NCBI GenBank assembly: GCA_944392235.1
Contig: CALXVZ010000003.1
Coordinates: 1 to 64,000 of the forward strand
Direction: 5' to 3'
Source: an uncultured Alphaproteobacteria bacterium
Lineage (GTDB): Bacteria > Pseudomonadota > Alphaproteobacteria > RF32 > CAG-239
DNA: 64,000 nt
Each line of letters opens with the position of its first letter. The stretch's first letter is position 1. Below, piece by piece: positions 9,554 to 19,476 of the stretch. Position numbers and translations under genes: made by a program. The notes beneath the pieces were generated by a model, which saw nothing but the letters and a program-made list of their open reading frames with translations, did no database searches and was not told where the DNA came from.

Positions 9554-9671
9554 TACACCCTCTCTGTTTTATTTCTGTTCTAAAAAAAATAAAAAGCTTT
9601 TAATTCAAATTTTATTCTGTATAACTTCCTATATATGATTTTGATTAACAAAAAACAAGAAATTTTATGCG

Positions 9672-12065
9672 ATGAGTAACATTTTTGATTTTGATGAAAG
9701 CGATGACAATACATCACCAGCTCTTTATGATAATATTAGTGCCTTAAGACCATCTTTTCCTTTTTTAGATGGTTTAAATCCGGAACAATTACAAGCTGTT
9801 CAGAAAACTGAAGGTCCTTTGCTTGTTTTGGCTGGTGCAGGAACTGGTAAGACAAAAGTCTTAACTACACGACTTGCTTATATTTTGCAAAACAATTTTG
9901 CACAACCCTGGAATTGTCTTGTAGTCACTTTCACGAATCGTGCCGCTAATGAAATGAAAGAACGCGTTCGACTTTTTATTGGTGACGCAGTTAATGCTGT
10001 ATGGCTTGGAACATTTCACAGTATTTGCGTTAAAATATTGCGTAAATATCCCGAATATGTCGGTCTCAAAGCAAATTTTACAATTTTAGGAGAAGATGAT
10101 CAAAAGCGTCTTATAAAAAAAGTTTTACAAGAAAATTCTATTGATGAAAAGCAGTATCCACCGCAGTCTCTTTTAGAAAAGATTTCTCGGTTTAAAGATA
10201 AAGGGTATACTGTCGAAAAAATTATCACAGATTTCAAGTCTAATGTCACAGCGCTAATTTACAAAGAATATCAAAAAAAATTGCTTGAAATGAACTGTGT
10301 CGATTTCGGCGATATTCTACTTTACGTTCTTGATATACTTCTTAAAAAGCCGGAAGTTTTACAAGAATATCAGCAACGCTTTAAATATATTATGGTCGAC
10401 GAGTATCAAGATACAAATGTTACGCAATATCTACTTTTGCGCCTACTCTCTCAAGCTCATAGAAATATCTGTTGCGTTGGTGATGATGATCAATCTATTT
10501 ATTCTTGGAGAGGCGCTGAAATCGAAAATATTTTGAAGTTCACAGAAGATTTTCCAGATGCTGTCACTATTCGTCTTGAACGTAACTATCGTTCTGTTGC
10601 AAATATTCTTCAGGCCGCATCTGCCGTTATTAGCCATAACACTAAGCGTCTAGGAAAAACACTAAAAGTTGCTGAGCATAGTCCTGTTTCTGATTGCACA
10701 AATGAGAAGATAAAAGTAGTTAGCACTTACAGTGGTGACGATGAGGCAAAATATGTAACACAAGAAATTTCACGCTTAAAATTTAAAAATATTTCTTATG
10801 ATGAAATTGCTGTTCTTGTTAGAACTGCATCGCAAACTCGTGCATTTGAAGAGAGCTTCATCAAAGAATCTATCCCCTATAAAGTTGTTGGCGGACTAAA
10901 ATTCTATGAACGCGCAGAAATAAGGGATTTGTTAGCTTATTTTAGATTAATTTTACAACCTAGTGATGATTTAGCATTTGAGCGTATTATTAATAAACCT
11001 GCTCGCGGTATCGGTGACAAAACAGTTGATAAATTTAGAGAACGAGCAAAACTTGACAACTGTTCTCTTTATCAAGCAATGCTTTCTTTATTAGAAGAGA
11101 GTGTATTTTCTGGAAAAACACTTAATGCTCTTAATACTTTTATTTCCAAAATTAACGATTGGAAACGAATTTTACCAGCAATTCCCTTAAATGAGTTCGC
11201 CGAAACAGTAGCAGAGGAATCTGGATACCTTGCAATGCTTGAACAAGACAAATCTGTTGAAGCTCCGGGACGAATTGAAAACATAAAAGAACTTATAAAC
11301 GTGATGAGCGATACTGAAAACTATCCGTCTCTGTCTGAATTTTTAGAACATGTTAGTCTTGTTATTGATAATGAATATAGCGATAATTCAAATAAAGTCA
11401 TTATATCTACTTTACATGCAGCTAAAGGACTTGAATTTGATGTTGTTTTCTTACCTGGATGGGAAGAAGGACTTTTCCCTCACCAAAAATGTTTAGATGA
11501 AAATGAAAGTAGTATAGAGGAAGAACGTCGCTTAGCATATGTAGCTATCACACGAGCTAAAAAAATCTTATATATCACCTTAGCTTTTAATCGCAAACTT
11601 TATGGACAATGGCAGAATAATTTACCCTCTCGTTTTTTAAACGAGTTGCCACCTTCTTGCATTGAGTTAATTAACAATACCGGTTATGGATCTTTATCAA
11701 AAACCTCTTCTTCTCAAAGCTCTTCATATTCTCACTCAAATTCTTTTTCTGACAGATATAGCGAAAATTATCGTTATTCTAACCACTCAGATTTCTCACA
11801 GAATCGAAGCTCATATAAAAAAGAGCGTCACGGATATTTTGATAGCTATGAAGATGCTTATGATGAAGAATATGCCTCCTATTCAAAACCTAAAAGTGAC
11901 TATTTTTATCAAACTAAAAAGACTTCTCCACTTGTTGGGAAAAAAGTTCGTCATGCAACTTTTGGTATAGGAAAAATCACAGATGTTGATGGCAACAAAT
12001 GCGAGGTTTTATTTGAGGAATTTGGAAAGAAAAAAATAATGAAGAGTTTTCTTGACTTTTCTTAA
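9672..12065 (+). CDS. UvrD/PcrA/Rep-family ATP-dependent DNA helicase
   Basis: 797 aa, superfamily 1A 3'-5' helicase. Motif Q and motif I are at L-N-P-E-Q-L-Q-A-V and G-A-G-T-G-K-T (Lys60); motif II is V-D-E-Y-Q-D-T-N; motif III G-D-D-D-Q-S-I-Y-S-W-R-G-A; motif VI V-A-I-T-R-A-K. The role would be nucleotide-excision and mismatch repair and clearing of replication blocks. Between the helicase core and the C-terminal module (R-H-A-T-F-G-I-G-K-I, a UvrD/PcrA-type Tudor-like domain) lies about 80 residues of Ser/Tyr-rich low-complexity linker. The gene stands alone between a divergent moxR run and a convergent GtrA-like gene. Confidence 0.95.
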   Translation: MSNIFDFDESDDNTSPALYDNISALRPSFPFLDGLNPEQLQAVQKTEGPLLVLAGAGTGKTKVLTTRLAYILQNNFAQPWNCLVVTFTNRAANEMKERVRLFIGDAVNAVWLGTFHSICVKILRKYPEYVGLKANFTILGEDDQKRLIKKVLQENSIDEKQYPPQSLLEKISRFKDKGYTVEKIITDFKSNVTALIYKEYQKKLLEMNCVDFGDILLYVLDILLKKPEVLQEYQQRFKYIMVDEYQDTNVTQYLLLRLLSQAHRNICCVGDDDQSIYSWRGAEIENILKFTEDFPDAVTIRLERNYRSVANILQAASAVISHNTKRLGKTLKVAEHSPVSDCTNEKIKVVSTYSGDDEAKYVTQEISRLKFKNISYDEIAVLVRTASQTRAFEESFIKESIPYKVVGGLKFYERAEIRDLLAYFRLILQPSDDLAFERIINKPARGIGDKTVDKFRERAKLDNCSLYQAMLSLLEESVFSGKTLNALNTFISKINDWKRILPAIPLNEFAETVAEESGYLAMLEQDKSVEAPGRIENIKELINVMSDTENYPSLSEFLEHVSLVIDNEYSDNSNKVIISTLHAAKGLEFDVVFLPGWEEGLFPHQKCLDENESSIEEERRLAYVAITRAKKILYITLAFNRKLYGQWQNNLPSRFLNELPPSCIELINNTGYGSLSKTSSSQSSSYSHSNSFSDRYSENYRYSNHSDFSQNRSSYKKERHGYFDSYEDAYDEEYASYSKPKSDYFYQTKKTSPLVGKKVRHATFGIGKITDVDGNKCEVLFEEFGKKKIMKSFLDFS

Positions 12066-12074
12066 TTAAACGTT

Positions 12075-12563
12075 TTAGTCATTTTTCCTAAATGAAAAAT
12101 ATTTATGAACAAAAAAAGTTAGGACTGTAATTATTATAATACAGCAAAGTTGGGCAATTGCTTTATCTAAATTAGGAATCTCCTGCAAAATATTTTGAGG
12201 AGAAAGCTTTTCTTTTATTTTCACAATTTTTACGAAAAACGCCAGCAATCCCGTATTTATAAAATATAAAACAATATAAGAAGAAAAAGCCTTCAGATAT
12301 TCTTGTTTAAAGTTCCCTTGACTTTGAAACACATAATATCTCATCGTTGTTATTGATATATTTATATTTATTATATTCATTAAGAGTAGTGATACTTGTT
12401 CTCTTCCTTGTGTAAGATATAAAAACATATAATACAATAAAAACGAGGTTAAAGTATTAAAACCGCCTACCAGTATAAAGCGTATTTTTTGATTAATTTT
12501 AAACCATATACTTTCAATTATTTTATATGCCTTTATTATCACAACTCCCTCTCTTTCACTCAT
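12075..12563 (-). CDS. GtrA-like four-TM membrane protein
   Basis: 162 aa with about four hydrophobic segments (near residues 28-50, 58-75, 90-112, 135-155). The N-terminal pattern K-I-R-F-I-L-V-G-G-F-N-T is the classic start of the GtrA/DPMS fold, proteins thought to move or retain polyprenyl-linked sugars in the inner membrane. The end H-K-Y-F-S-F-R also fits the family. The first ATG lies only two bases after GGAG, so a slightly later start is possible. It is convergent with the helicase gene and has no sugar-transferase neighbour on its strand. Confidence 0.85.
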   Translation of the reverse strand: MSEREGVVIIKAYKIIESIWFKINQKIRFILVGGFNTLTSFLLYYMFLYLTQGREQVSLLLMNIININISITTMRYYVFQSQGNFKQEYLKAFSSYIVLYFINTGLLAFFVKIVKIKEKLSPQNILQEIPNLDKAIAQLCCIIIITVLTFFVHKYFSFRKND

Positions 12564-12793
12564 TTCTCCTTCATAATATTTCTTCTTCTTTGTTTTACTA
12601 TTCTTTTTTCATAAAACACACAAGTTTCTCCATGTTTAAATACAGCGTATTACATTTAAATACACCATTCATTTTTACTTCTCTATGTTTTTGCAAAAAA
12701 TATATCATCTCTTTAATTTTAATCTAAAAAATTATACTTGAAAAAAATACTTATAGTGCTAAAAATCTATGGTATTTTAAAAGGAGATTATTT

Positions 12794-13081
12794 ATGGCTG
12801 TTGATAATGAAACCGTTAGAAGGATTGCTTTTTTAGCCAGACTAAAAGTTGAACAAGAAAAGCTGGAAGATACTCAATCTGAATTTAATAAAATTTTAAA
12901 TTGGGTTGAAGAATTGGGTGAGGTTAATACGAATAATGTAGAGCCCCTCGTTTCCGTTAATGATGAAGCGTTATCTTTGCGACAAGATGAAATAACTGCC
13001 GGACATATCAGTGAAGAAATCTTAAAAAATGCTCCGGCTCAAGAATTTGGCTATTTTGTTGTACCTAAGGTTGTGGAGTAA
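12794..13081 (+). CDS. gatC: Asp-tRNA(Asn)/Glu-tRNA(Gln) amidotransferase subunit C
   Basis: 95 aa, normal size. The motif [12 protein letters not shown] starts at residue 8 and the clamp segment L-R-x-D-E follows near residue 74. GatC wraps around the GatA/GatB interface. AAAAGGAGATTATTT precedes the ATG, a strong ribosome binding site. It heads gatC-gatA-gatB, with 4 bases to the next start. The enzyme converts Glu-tRNA(Gln), and in many alphaproteobacteria also Asp-tRNA(Asn), to the amidated forms, replacing a direct glutaminyl-tRNA synthetase. Confidence 0.96.
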   Translation: MAVDNETVRRIAFLARLKVEQEKLEDTQSEFNKILNWVEELGEVNTNNVEPLVSVNDEALSLRQDEITAGHISEEILKNAPAQEFGYFVVPKVVE

Positions 13082-13085
13082 TATA

Positions 13086-14540
13086 ATGAGTGATTTAACA
13101 GATTTAACTATTGCAGAAAGTTTATCAAAATTAAAATCAAGAGAAATCTCTCCTGTTGAGTTAACTCAAGCTTATGTTCAAAAACTTAATGATAATCATA
13201 AATACAACGCTTTTGTTACTCTAACTGCTGAGAAAGCTTTATCTGATGCAGAAGAAGCCGAAAAACGTTATGCAAATAATACAAACCGCCTTTTAGAAGG
13301 TATTCCTCTCGGTATTAAAGATCTCTTTTGCACAAAGGGTATTAAAACAACAGCTTGTTCTCATATTTTAGATAATTTTATTCCACAATACGAGTCAACC
13401 GTTACACAAAATCTTCTTGATGATGGAGCCCTCTTTTTGGGGAAATTAAATATGGACGAATTTGCAATGGGGGGAAGTAATGAGACAAGTTATTTCGGCC
13501 CTGTGGTTAATCCTTGGAGTAAAAATACTCCTCTCGTTGCGGGTGGCTCTTCAGGTGGCTCTGCAGCTGCTGTTGCCGCTAAAATGTGCGCTGCCGCTAC
13601 TGCTACAGATACAGGAGGTTCGATTAGAGAACCTTCTGCGTTTTGTGGTGTAACCGGTATTAAACCTACTTATGGAAGATGTTCTCGTTATGGCATTGTT
13701 GCTTTTGCTTCTTCCTTAGATCAGGCAGGACCAATTTGTAAAGATGTTAGAGATTGTGCTTTGCTATTAAATTCTATGGCAGGTTATGATCCTAAAGATT
13801 CTACATCATCTAAGCGCGAAATACCCGACTTTTCTTTATCTCTTGGAAAAGATATTAAAGGGCTTAAGGTAGGTATTCCTGCTGAATATAGACCTGATGG
13901 GCTTAATCCTGAAATTGCTTCATATTGGGATAAAGCTGCTCAAATTCTTAAAGATTGTGGTGCAGAAATTATCAATATTAATTTACCACATACAAAATAT
14001 GCTCTTCCTGCTTATTATGTTATTGCTCCAGCTGAAGCTTCTTCAAACTTAGCTAGATATGATGGGGTTCGTTATGGTTTGAGAGTTGATGGTAATGGAC
14101 TTGATGAGCAATATATTAATACTAGAACTGAGGGATTTGGAGCTGAAGTTAAAAGACGTATTCTTATTGGTACATACGTTTTGTCTGCTGGATACTACGA
14201 TGCTTATTATCTCAAGGCACAAAAAGTTCGTCGTTTAATAAAAAATGATTTTGATAATGCTTTTCAAAAGTGCGATATTATTTTAACTCCTACTTCACCA
14301 ATTGAACCTTTTGCTATTGGTGATACAAAGATGTTAGAAAATCCTATTAATATGTATCTTAATGATGTCTTTACTGTTTCAGTTAATTTGGCTGGATTGC
14401 CTGCTATGAGTTTACCAATCGGGCTTTCTCAAAATAGTCTACCTCTGGGCATGCAATTAATTGGACGAGCTTTTGATGAAGATACTATATTTAAAGCTGC
14501 TTATCACCTTGAACGTGGTGCTAATTTTGTTAGGATGTAA
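13086..14540 (+). CDS. gatA: Asp-tRNA(Asn)/Glu-tRNA(Gln) amidotransferase subunit A
   Basis: 484 aa. I use ATG 13086, four bases after the gatC stop, rather than the longer frame from 13029, which overlaps gatC and adds 19 residues unlike the family. The amidase signature is clear: catalytic Lys in G-I-K-D-L-F, the cis-Ser in [11 protein letters not shown], and the nucleophile Ser in D-T-G-G-S-I-R-E-P. GatA releases ammonia from glutamine, which travels through a channel to GatB. It is followed by gatB after a 5-base gap. Confidence 0.97.
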   Translation: MSDLTDLTIAESLSKLKSREISPVELTQAYVQKLNDNHKYNAFVTLTAEKALSDAEEAEKRYANNTNRLLEGIPLGIKDLFCTKGIKTTACSHILDNFIPQYESTVTQNLLDDGALFLGKLNMDEFAMGGSNETSYFGPVVNPWSKNTPLVAGGSSGGSAAAVAAKMCAAATATDTGGSIREPSAFCGVTGIKPTYGRCSRYGIVAFASSLDQAGPICKDVRDCALLLNSMAGYDPKDSTSSKREIPDFSLSLGKDIKGLKVGIPAEYRPDGLNPEIASYWDKAAQILKDCGAEIININLPHTKYALPAYYVIAPAEASSNLARYDGVRYGLRVDGNGLDEQYINTRTEGFGAEVKRRILIGTYVLSAGYYDAYYLKAQKVRRLIKNDFDNAFQKCDIILTPTSPIEPFAIGDTKMLENPINMYLNDVFTVSVNLAGLPAMSLPIGLSQNSLPLGMQLIGRAFDEDTIFKAAYHLERGANFVRM

Positions 14541-14545
14541 GAAAA

Positions 14546-16000
14546 ATGGCTGATTTTATTATTGAAACTGAAAAAGGAAAATGGGAAATTATTTGCGGTT
14601 TAGAAATTCACTGCCAAATTATTTCTAAATCTAAAATTTTTAGTGGAGCTTCTACTGAATTTGGTGATGATGTAAATGAAAATGTTTCTTTTGTTGATGC
14701 TGGTATGCCCGGTATGCTTCCTACACTTAATCAAGAATGTGTTCATCAAGCTATTAAAACAGGTCTGGGCTTAAATGCTATTATTAATAAATACTCTGAA
14801 TTTTCGCGTAAAAACTATTTTTATGCCGACTTACCCCAGGGTTATCAGATAACACAATTCCAATACCCTATCGTTGGTGAGGGTTTTATTGATATTGATT
14901 TAGCAGATGGTTCAACTAAAAGAATTCGTATTGAAAGAATGCACATCGAACAAGATGCTGGTAAATCTATCCATGATATAGATCCTCATAAAAGTTTTAT
15001 TGATTTAAACCGCGCTGGTGTTGGTTTAATGGAAATTGTTACAAAACCAGATTTTCGTTCACCTGAAGAAGCTGGCGCTTTCCTTAGAAAATTACGTTCT
15101 ATTGTTCGTTATCTTGGAACTTGCGATGGAAATATGGATGAGGGTTCTATGCGTTGCGATGTTAACGTTTCAGTAAGACCGTTCGGCTCTAACGAATACA
15201 GAACTCGTTGCGAAATGAAAAATGTAAATAGCGTTAAATTTGTTATGCAAGCTATCGAAGTTGAAGCTAAGAGACATGTCGACGTTTATGAAAACGGTGG
15301 TGAAATTTGTCAGGAAACTCGTCAGTTTGATCCTGTTTCATTATCTACTAAAGTTATGCGTAAGAAAGAATTTGCTCATGATTATAGATACTTCCCTGAA
15401 CCAGATCTACCTCCTTTAATCTTAAGTGATGAATTAATTAATCATATTAAAGACGAGTTAATTGAATTGCCTGATGCCAAGAAAAATCGTTTTGTTAATC
15501 AACTTGGTTTAACTTCTTATGATGCGATGGTTATTTGTGAAAATAAAGAAGTTGCTGAATTTTTTGAGAAGGCATCTCAAGGAAGAGATGCTAAAAAAGT
15601 TGCAAATTGGTTAATGGGTGATTTTTTCGCTATGTTAAAAAAGAAGAACTTAGATATTAATTCTTCTCCAGTTTCTCCTGATAATCTTGGCAAATTAGTT
15701 GATTTAATTACCAAAGATATTATTTCCGGAAAAATTGCAAAAGATGTTTTTGAAATTATGTCCGAAACATCTGAGGATCCTGAGATTATTGTAGAAAAAA
15801 ATGGCTGGAAACAGGTTACAGATACTTCTGCTATTGAGACAATTGTTGATTCTGTTATTGCCGCTAATCCTGATAATGTTGCTAGCTATAAAGCTGGTAA
15901 AACAAATCTTTTGGGATGGTTTGTTGGACAAGTTATTAAACAATCTCAAGGAAAAGCAAATCCGGCTATTGTCAATAAATTACTTAGAGAGAAATTATAA
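14546..16000 (+). CDS. gatB: Asp-tRNA(Asn)/Glu-tRNA(Gln) amidotransferase subunit B
   Basis: 484 aa, full length. The cradle-domain signature [12 protein letters not shown] is at residues 13-24 and the second family signature appears as [13 protein letters not shown] (about residues 152-164). The C-terminal YqeY-like tail domain ends G-W-F-V-G-Q-V-I-K-x-S-Q-G-K-A-N-P. GatB phosphorylates the tRNA-bound Glu or Asp and amidates it with the ammonia from GatA. It closes the operon; a strong terminator follows at 16033. Confidence 0.97.
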   Translation: MADFIIETEKGKWEIICGLEIHCQIISKSKIFSGASTEFGDDVNENVSFVDAGMPGMLPTLNQECVHQAIKTGLGLNAIINKYSEFSRKNYFYADLPQGYQITQFQYPIVGEGFIDIDLADGSTKRIRIERMHIEQDAGKSIHDIDPHKSFIDLNRAGVGLMEIVTKPDFRSPEEAGAFLRKLRSIVRYLGTCDGNMDEGSMRCDVNVSVRPFGSNEYRTRCEMKNVNSVKFVMQAIEVEAKRHVDVYENGGEICQETRQFDPVSLSTKVMRKKEFAHDYRYFPEPDLPPLILSDELINHIKDELIELPDAKKNRFVNQLGLTSYDAMVICENKEVAEFFEKASQGRDAKKVANWLMGDFFAMLKKKNLDINSSPVSPDNLGKLVDLITKDIISGKIAKDVFEIMSETSEDPEIIVEKNGWKQVTDTSAIETIVDSVIAANPDNVASYKAGKTNLLGWFVGQVIKQSQGKANPAIVNKLLREKL

Positions 16001-16032
16001 TTCTTTCTTAATCTATTTAATCTCCTCTTTTC

Positions 16033-16067
16033 ATATAAAGCTGTCTAGCTTCTAGGCAGCTTTATAT
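16033..16067 (+). terminator. Long hairpin ending the gatCAB operon
   Basis: A stem of about 16 base pairs, ATATAAAGCTGTCTAG against CTAGGCAGCTTTATAT with one G-T pair and a 3-base loop. It lies 33 bases after the gatB stop. The following T-run is poor, so it may also protect the 3' end rather than terminate strictly. Confidence 0.6.
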
Positions 16068-16146
16068 ACATAGACATTAGTTTTATACATCTTTATTTTG
16101 CTATAAACATAATTATATAGTTTGTAGTACTTATGAGGAGATTTAT

Positions 16147-16320
16147 ATGACTAAATTTAATATTGTAAATTTTGTTATTTATGATCTCTCAACTAGATTT
16201 CATCTTGTTGAAAGTCATGATATTGATCATGATATTGTTAGTTTTATTGCAAATAGTTGGAATAGAAAGCATTTTGTATCTGGATTTTCTAAAGATACTC
16301 GACAGAAATTTATTATTTAA
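16147..16320 (+). CDS. Short hypothetical protein (57 aa)
   Basis: An ATG preceded by GAGGAG with a 6-base spacer, an excellent ribosome binding site, opens a 57-aa frame beginning MTKFNIVNFVIYDLSTRFHL and ending DTRQKFII. It has no TM and is rich in Asp, His and aromatic residues in the middle (H-D-I-D-H-D-I). It stands alone, between the gatB terminator and the secF terminator. I do not recognise a family. The strong ribosome binding site and isolated position argue that it is translated. Confidence 0.55.
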   Translation: MTKFNIVNFVIYDLSTRFHLVESHDIDHDIVSFIANSWNRKHFVSGFSKDTRQKFII

Positions 16321-16455
16321 TAATGTATCTCTAATTTATATATCTTAAATAATTTTAGCTTCATATTTTTTAAGAAAGCTTAAATCATATAAATAAAACT
16401 CTTTAATATACTTTTATATCTTTACTTTCTTATCTTTATATTCGGTAAATGATAT

Positions 16456-16480
16456 AAAAAAGGCCTCTTTTACGAGGCCC
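16456..16480 (-). terminator. Rho-independent terminator of yajC-secD-secF
   Basis: On the minus strand GGCCTC-GTAAAA-GAGGCC is followed by TTTTTT, starting a few bases after the secF stop at 16489. The opposite strand also has a T-rich tail, so it may work in both directions. Confidence 0.85.
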
Positions 16481-16488
16481 TTTCTTTT

Positions 16489-17445
16489 TTATCCGATTGT
16501 TCCGAAGTAATTCTCTTCTTCTTGATGATGGACTGCTCTTAAATCGAATAGATTTAATATTGCTGCAGACACATATATTGAAGAGTATGTTCCCACAATT
16601 AATCCAGATAATATTGTAAATGAAAAGCTCTCTAAAGCTTCCCCTCCCCATATATAAAGAGGGATAACGGCTATTAATGTTGTTACACCTGTCAATATTG
16701 TTCTAGAGAATATATCATTTACACTCTTATTAATAAGTTCTTCTTGTGGCATTTTACGATATTTCTTTAAATTTTCACGTATTCTATCGTAGGTCACCAC
16801 TTTATCATTTACAGAATAACCTACCAATGTTAAAATTGCTGCTATTGTTGTTAAACTGAAATCATATCTGAAAAATGAAAGCAAACCAACAACAATAACT
16901 GTATCGTGAAACAATCCCAAAAGTGCACCTATTGCAAATTGCCATTCAAAACGAACCCATATATAGATTGCTATTGCTAATATTGCTAATATTGAGGCAA
17001 TTGTTCCAGCTGTTTTTAATTCATCTCCTACCTGAGGTCCAACTGTTTCAACTCTACGATATTCATAATTATTACCAAGTATTTCTCTGATTTCTGCAAC
17101 TGCTTTTCTTTGTGCGACTTCGTTCGCATTATCAGCTTGTGCTCTTATCATTAGTTCCTTGCCTTCGGTTCCTATTGTTTGTAGATTTAGTTCATCTAAT
17201 TTAACAACACTTAATTTTGAACGAACTTCTTCTATATTAATAGGTTGCTCAGATTTTATCTCCATTAAAACACCACCGGAGAAATCTATTCCGAAGTTGA
17301 AACTTTTTATATACATACTTGCTACTGCTAATATTACCAATACAGATGACAAAATATATGTAAAGTATCTTGCCTTCATGAAATTGATATTTGTATCTTT
17401 TGTTATCCATTTTAATATTGTCATTTTTTTATTCCTTTTACTCAA
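16489..17445 (-). CDS. secF: Protein translocase accessory subunit SecF
   Basis: 318 aa, six TMs in the RND-like arrangement: one near residues 28-50, a periplasmic domain to about 140, then five TMs from 150. The signatures F-G-I-D-F-S-G-G and V-G-Y-S-V-N-D-K-V-V-T-Y-D-R-I-R-E are present. With SecD it uses the proton gradient to pull proteins through SecYEG late in export. Its start overlaps the secD stop by 4 bases, indicating translational coupling. Confidence 0.97.
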   Translation of the reverse strand: MSKRNKKMTILKWITKDTNINFMKARYFTYILSSVLVILAVASMYIKSFNFGIDFSGGVLMEIKSEQPINIEEVRSKLSVVKLDELNLQTIGTEGKELMIRAQADNANEVAQRKAVAEIREILGNNYEYRRVETVGPQVGDELKTAGTIASILAILAIAIYIWVRFEWQFAIGALLGLFHDTVIVVGLLSFFRYDFSLTTIAAILTLVGYSVNDKVVTYDRIRENLKKYRKMPQEELINKSVNDIFSRTILTGVTTLIAVIPLYIWGGEALESFSFTILSGLIVGTYSSIYVSAAILNLFDLRAVHHQEEENYFGTIG

Positions 17446-18989
17446 ATCGGTAATGTCTTTGGTTTATAGCGGTTAAACCATGCTGCTATTATCAATCTTG
17501 TTACTGTTACTGATGTAAACATTGATGTAGCAATACCTATTGATAAGGTTACAGCAAATCCTCTTACAGGTCCGCTTCCAAAATAGAATAAAACTGCTGC
17601 GGCTATTAATGTGGTTAAGTTTGAGTCGATAATTGTGCCCCATGCAATTGAAAATCCGCTTTCTATTGCATCTTTTATTGAGCGACCACTTTTTACTTCT
17701 TCTCTCATACGTTCAAAAATCAACACATTTGCATCAACAGCCATACCTATTGTCAAAATAATTCCGGCAATACCTGGCAATGTTAATGTTGCGCCTATTA
17801 TACTCAAGCCACCTAGCATTAAGAATAAGTTTAAGAAAACAGTTATTGTTGTAAACACTCCAAAGAGTCCGTATGCTAATACCAAGAATACTACAACGCC
17901 TATGAAACCTATAATTGATGCAAAGATACCTGCTTCAATAGAATCTGCACCAAGTCCGGCACCAACTGTTCTTTCTTCCAATATGTTTAATGGAGCTGGC
18001 AGAGCGCCTGAACGTAATAACAATGCTAATTCTTGAGCACTTTCAGATGTATAATTTCCTGTAATTACACCAGATCCGCCGGTAATCGCAGATTGTATTG
18101 TCGGTGCAGAAATTACTTCATCATCTAATACTATTGCTAATTGTTCGCCGATGTTATTTTTTGTAACTTCTCCAAACTTTTTAGCTCCTAAATTATTAAA
18201 CTTAAAGCTTACTGCCGGAGCTCCTTCTTGGAAAGATACTCCTGCATCTGTTAATGTTTCACCACCAACTGCTGGTTTTCTTACTATAACATATTGTTCA
18301 CCTTCAGATCCACGAATAATACGTGATGAACTTTTTAATTTTCCTCTTTTAGCTTCTGCAACTGATGTTGAACTATCTACCAAGTGGAATGTCATTTTTG
18401 CAGTTTTACCTAACAAAACTTTAACTTCTTCTGGATTTTGTATACCTGGAAGTTGAACCAAAATTCGACCTTCTCCTTGACTTTGTATAATAGGTTCATT
18501 TGTTCCGTATTCATCAATACGTTTACGAACTATTTCAATTGATTGATCAATCAATTTTCTTCTGATTTCATTTAGAGCTGGTTCATCATATGTAACAACA
18601 AGTACATCATTACCTGTATCTGTAACTTTCAATCCGTCATCCATTTTTCTTAATGGTGTTACTGCTTTTGCTCTTGAATTTGTGCTTTCTATTTTAACTT
18701 TCAAGCCATTTTCATCAGAGCTTATGCTTTGATAACGTATTCTTGCATCTTTTAATGCAGAACGTGCGGAATCCTCAAGATTTTGCATTCTATCTTTTAA
18801 TGCAGTTTTTAAGTCTACTTCCAATAATAGGCTTGATCCTCCCTGTAAATCCAATCCTAAATTTACCGGTTGCCACCATGATGGAAGTGTAGTTTTCGGA
18901 TCTTTAACAAAATTTGGTACTGCGAAGAAAATGCCTAGCAGACATATTGCCAAGATCATAATTATTCTTTGTAATGACAATTTATACAT
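17442..18989 (-). CDS. secD: Protein translocase accessory subunit SecD
   Basis: 515 aa. It has an N-terminal TM (8-25), L-G-L-D-L-Q-G-G near residue 45, a large periplasmic P1 domain, and five C-terminal TMs containing I-G-M-A-V-D-A-N-V-L-I-F-E-R-M-R-E-E, the conserved Asp motif for proton coupling. Its order in yajC-secD-secF is the usual one; the gap to yajC is 37 bases. Confidence 0.97.
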   Translation of the reverse strand: MYKLSLQRIIMILAICLLGIFFAVPNFVKDPKTTLPSWWQPVNLGLDLQGGSSLLLEVDLKTALKDRMQNLEDSARSALKDARIRYQSISSDENGLKVKIESTNSRAKAVTPLRKMDDGLKVTDTGNDVLVVTYDEPALNEIRRKLIDQSIEIVRKRIDEYGTNEPIIQSQGEGRILVQLPGIQNPEEVKVLLGKTAKMTFHLVDSSTSVAEAKRGKLKSSSRIIRGSEGEQYVIVRKPAVGGETLTDAGVSFQEGAPAVSFKFNNLGAKKFGEVTKNNIGEQLAIVLDDEVISAPTIQSAITGGSGVITGNYTSESAQELALLLRSGALPAPLNILEERTVGAGLGADSIEAGIFASIIGFIGVVVFLVLAYGLFGVFTTITVFLNLFLMLGGLSIIGATLTLPGIAGIILTIGMAVDANVLIFERMREEVKSGRSIKDAIESGFSIAWGTIIDSNLTTLIAAAVLFYFGSGPVRGFAVTLSIGIATSMFTSVTVTRLIIAAWFNRYKPKTLPI

Positions 18990-19026
18990 TATTGTTCTCT
19001 CTTTTCTATTTGCTTATACTTTAGCT

Positions 19027-19344
19027 TTACTGTTTTGAAACAACTTCTCTAACACTTGAACGAGATATTTTTATCTCAACTCCGTTAGCTATTTCTACGG
19101 TTAAAACACCTTCTTCTGCTTTAACAACTTTTGCATACACGCCACCCCCTGTGATTATTTCATCTTTGGGTTTTATTGCATTTAACATATCTTCATGCTC
19201 TTTCATCTTTTTCTGTTGTGGACGAATTAGCAAAAAGTAAAATATTGCAAAAACGATAACCAACTGAACAATAAAACCAACCATTGGATTGGGTTCCACC
19301 GTTGCAGTGGCTTCCGTTGCAGCAAGTGCTTCTGTTATAAACAT
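19027..19344 (-). CDS. yajC: Preprotein translocase subunit YajC
   Basis: 105 aa. I start at ATG 19344: GGAGAAAACA lies directly in front of it, whereas the in-frame ATG 12 bases upstream has no ribosome binding site and itself overlaps that GGAG. One TM (residues 22-43) ends in the signature F-L-L-I-R-P-Q-Q-K-K, followed by a small cytoplasmic domain with the G-G-V-Y-A-K-V segment. It is the first gene of the yajC-secD-secF operon. Confidence 0.95.
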   Translation of the reverse strand: MFITEALAATEATATVEPNPMVGFIVQLVIVFAIFYFLLIRPQQKKMKEHEDMLNAIKPKDEIITGGGVYAKVVKAEEGVLTVEIANGVEIKISRSSVREVVSKQ

Positions 19345-19476
19345 TGTTTTCTCCATTTTAAATTTAATATTTTCTTTGTGAGTTTATGTAAAAAAAATAC
19401 TTGATACAACCCTAATCACTAAGATTTACCACGAAAATTTATTTATTTTTCGTATTTATTTATATTTTTCTTTTCT

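Noticed and set aside
8542-12664. Repeated TTTAAATACA at 8542, 8555, 12635 and 12655 as an operator
   Set aside because: An AT-rich 10-mer recurs easily in this composition; the first pair overlaps a start codon and no common regulation is evident.
13029-13085. N-terminal extension of gatA
   Set aside because: It overlaps gatC and adds residues not seen in the family; ATG 13086 gives the normal length.
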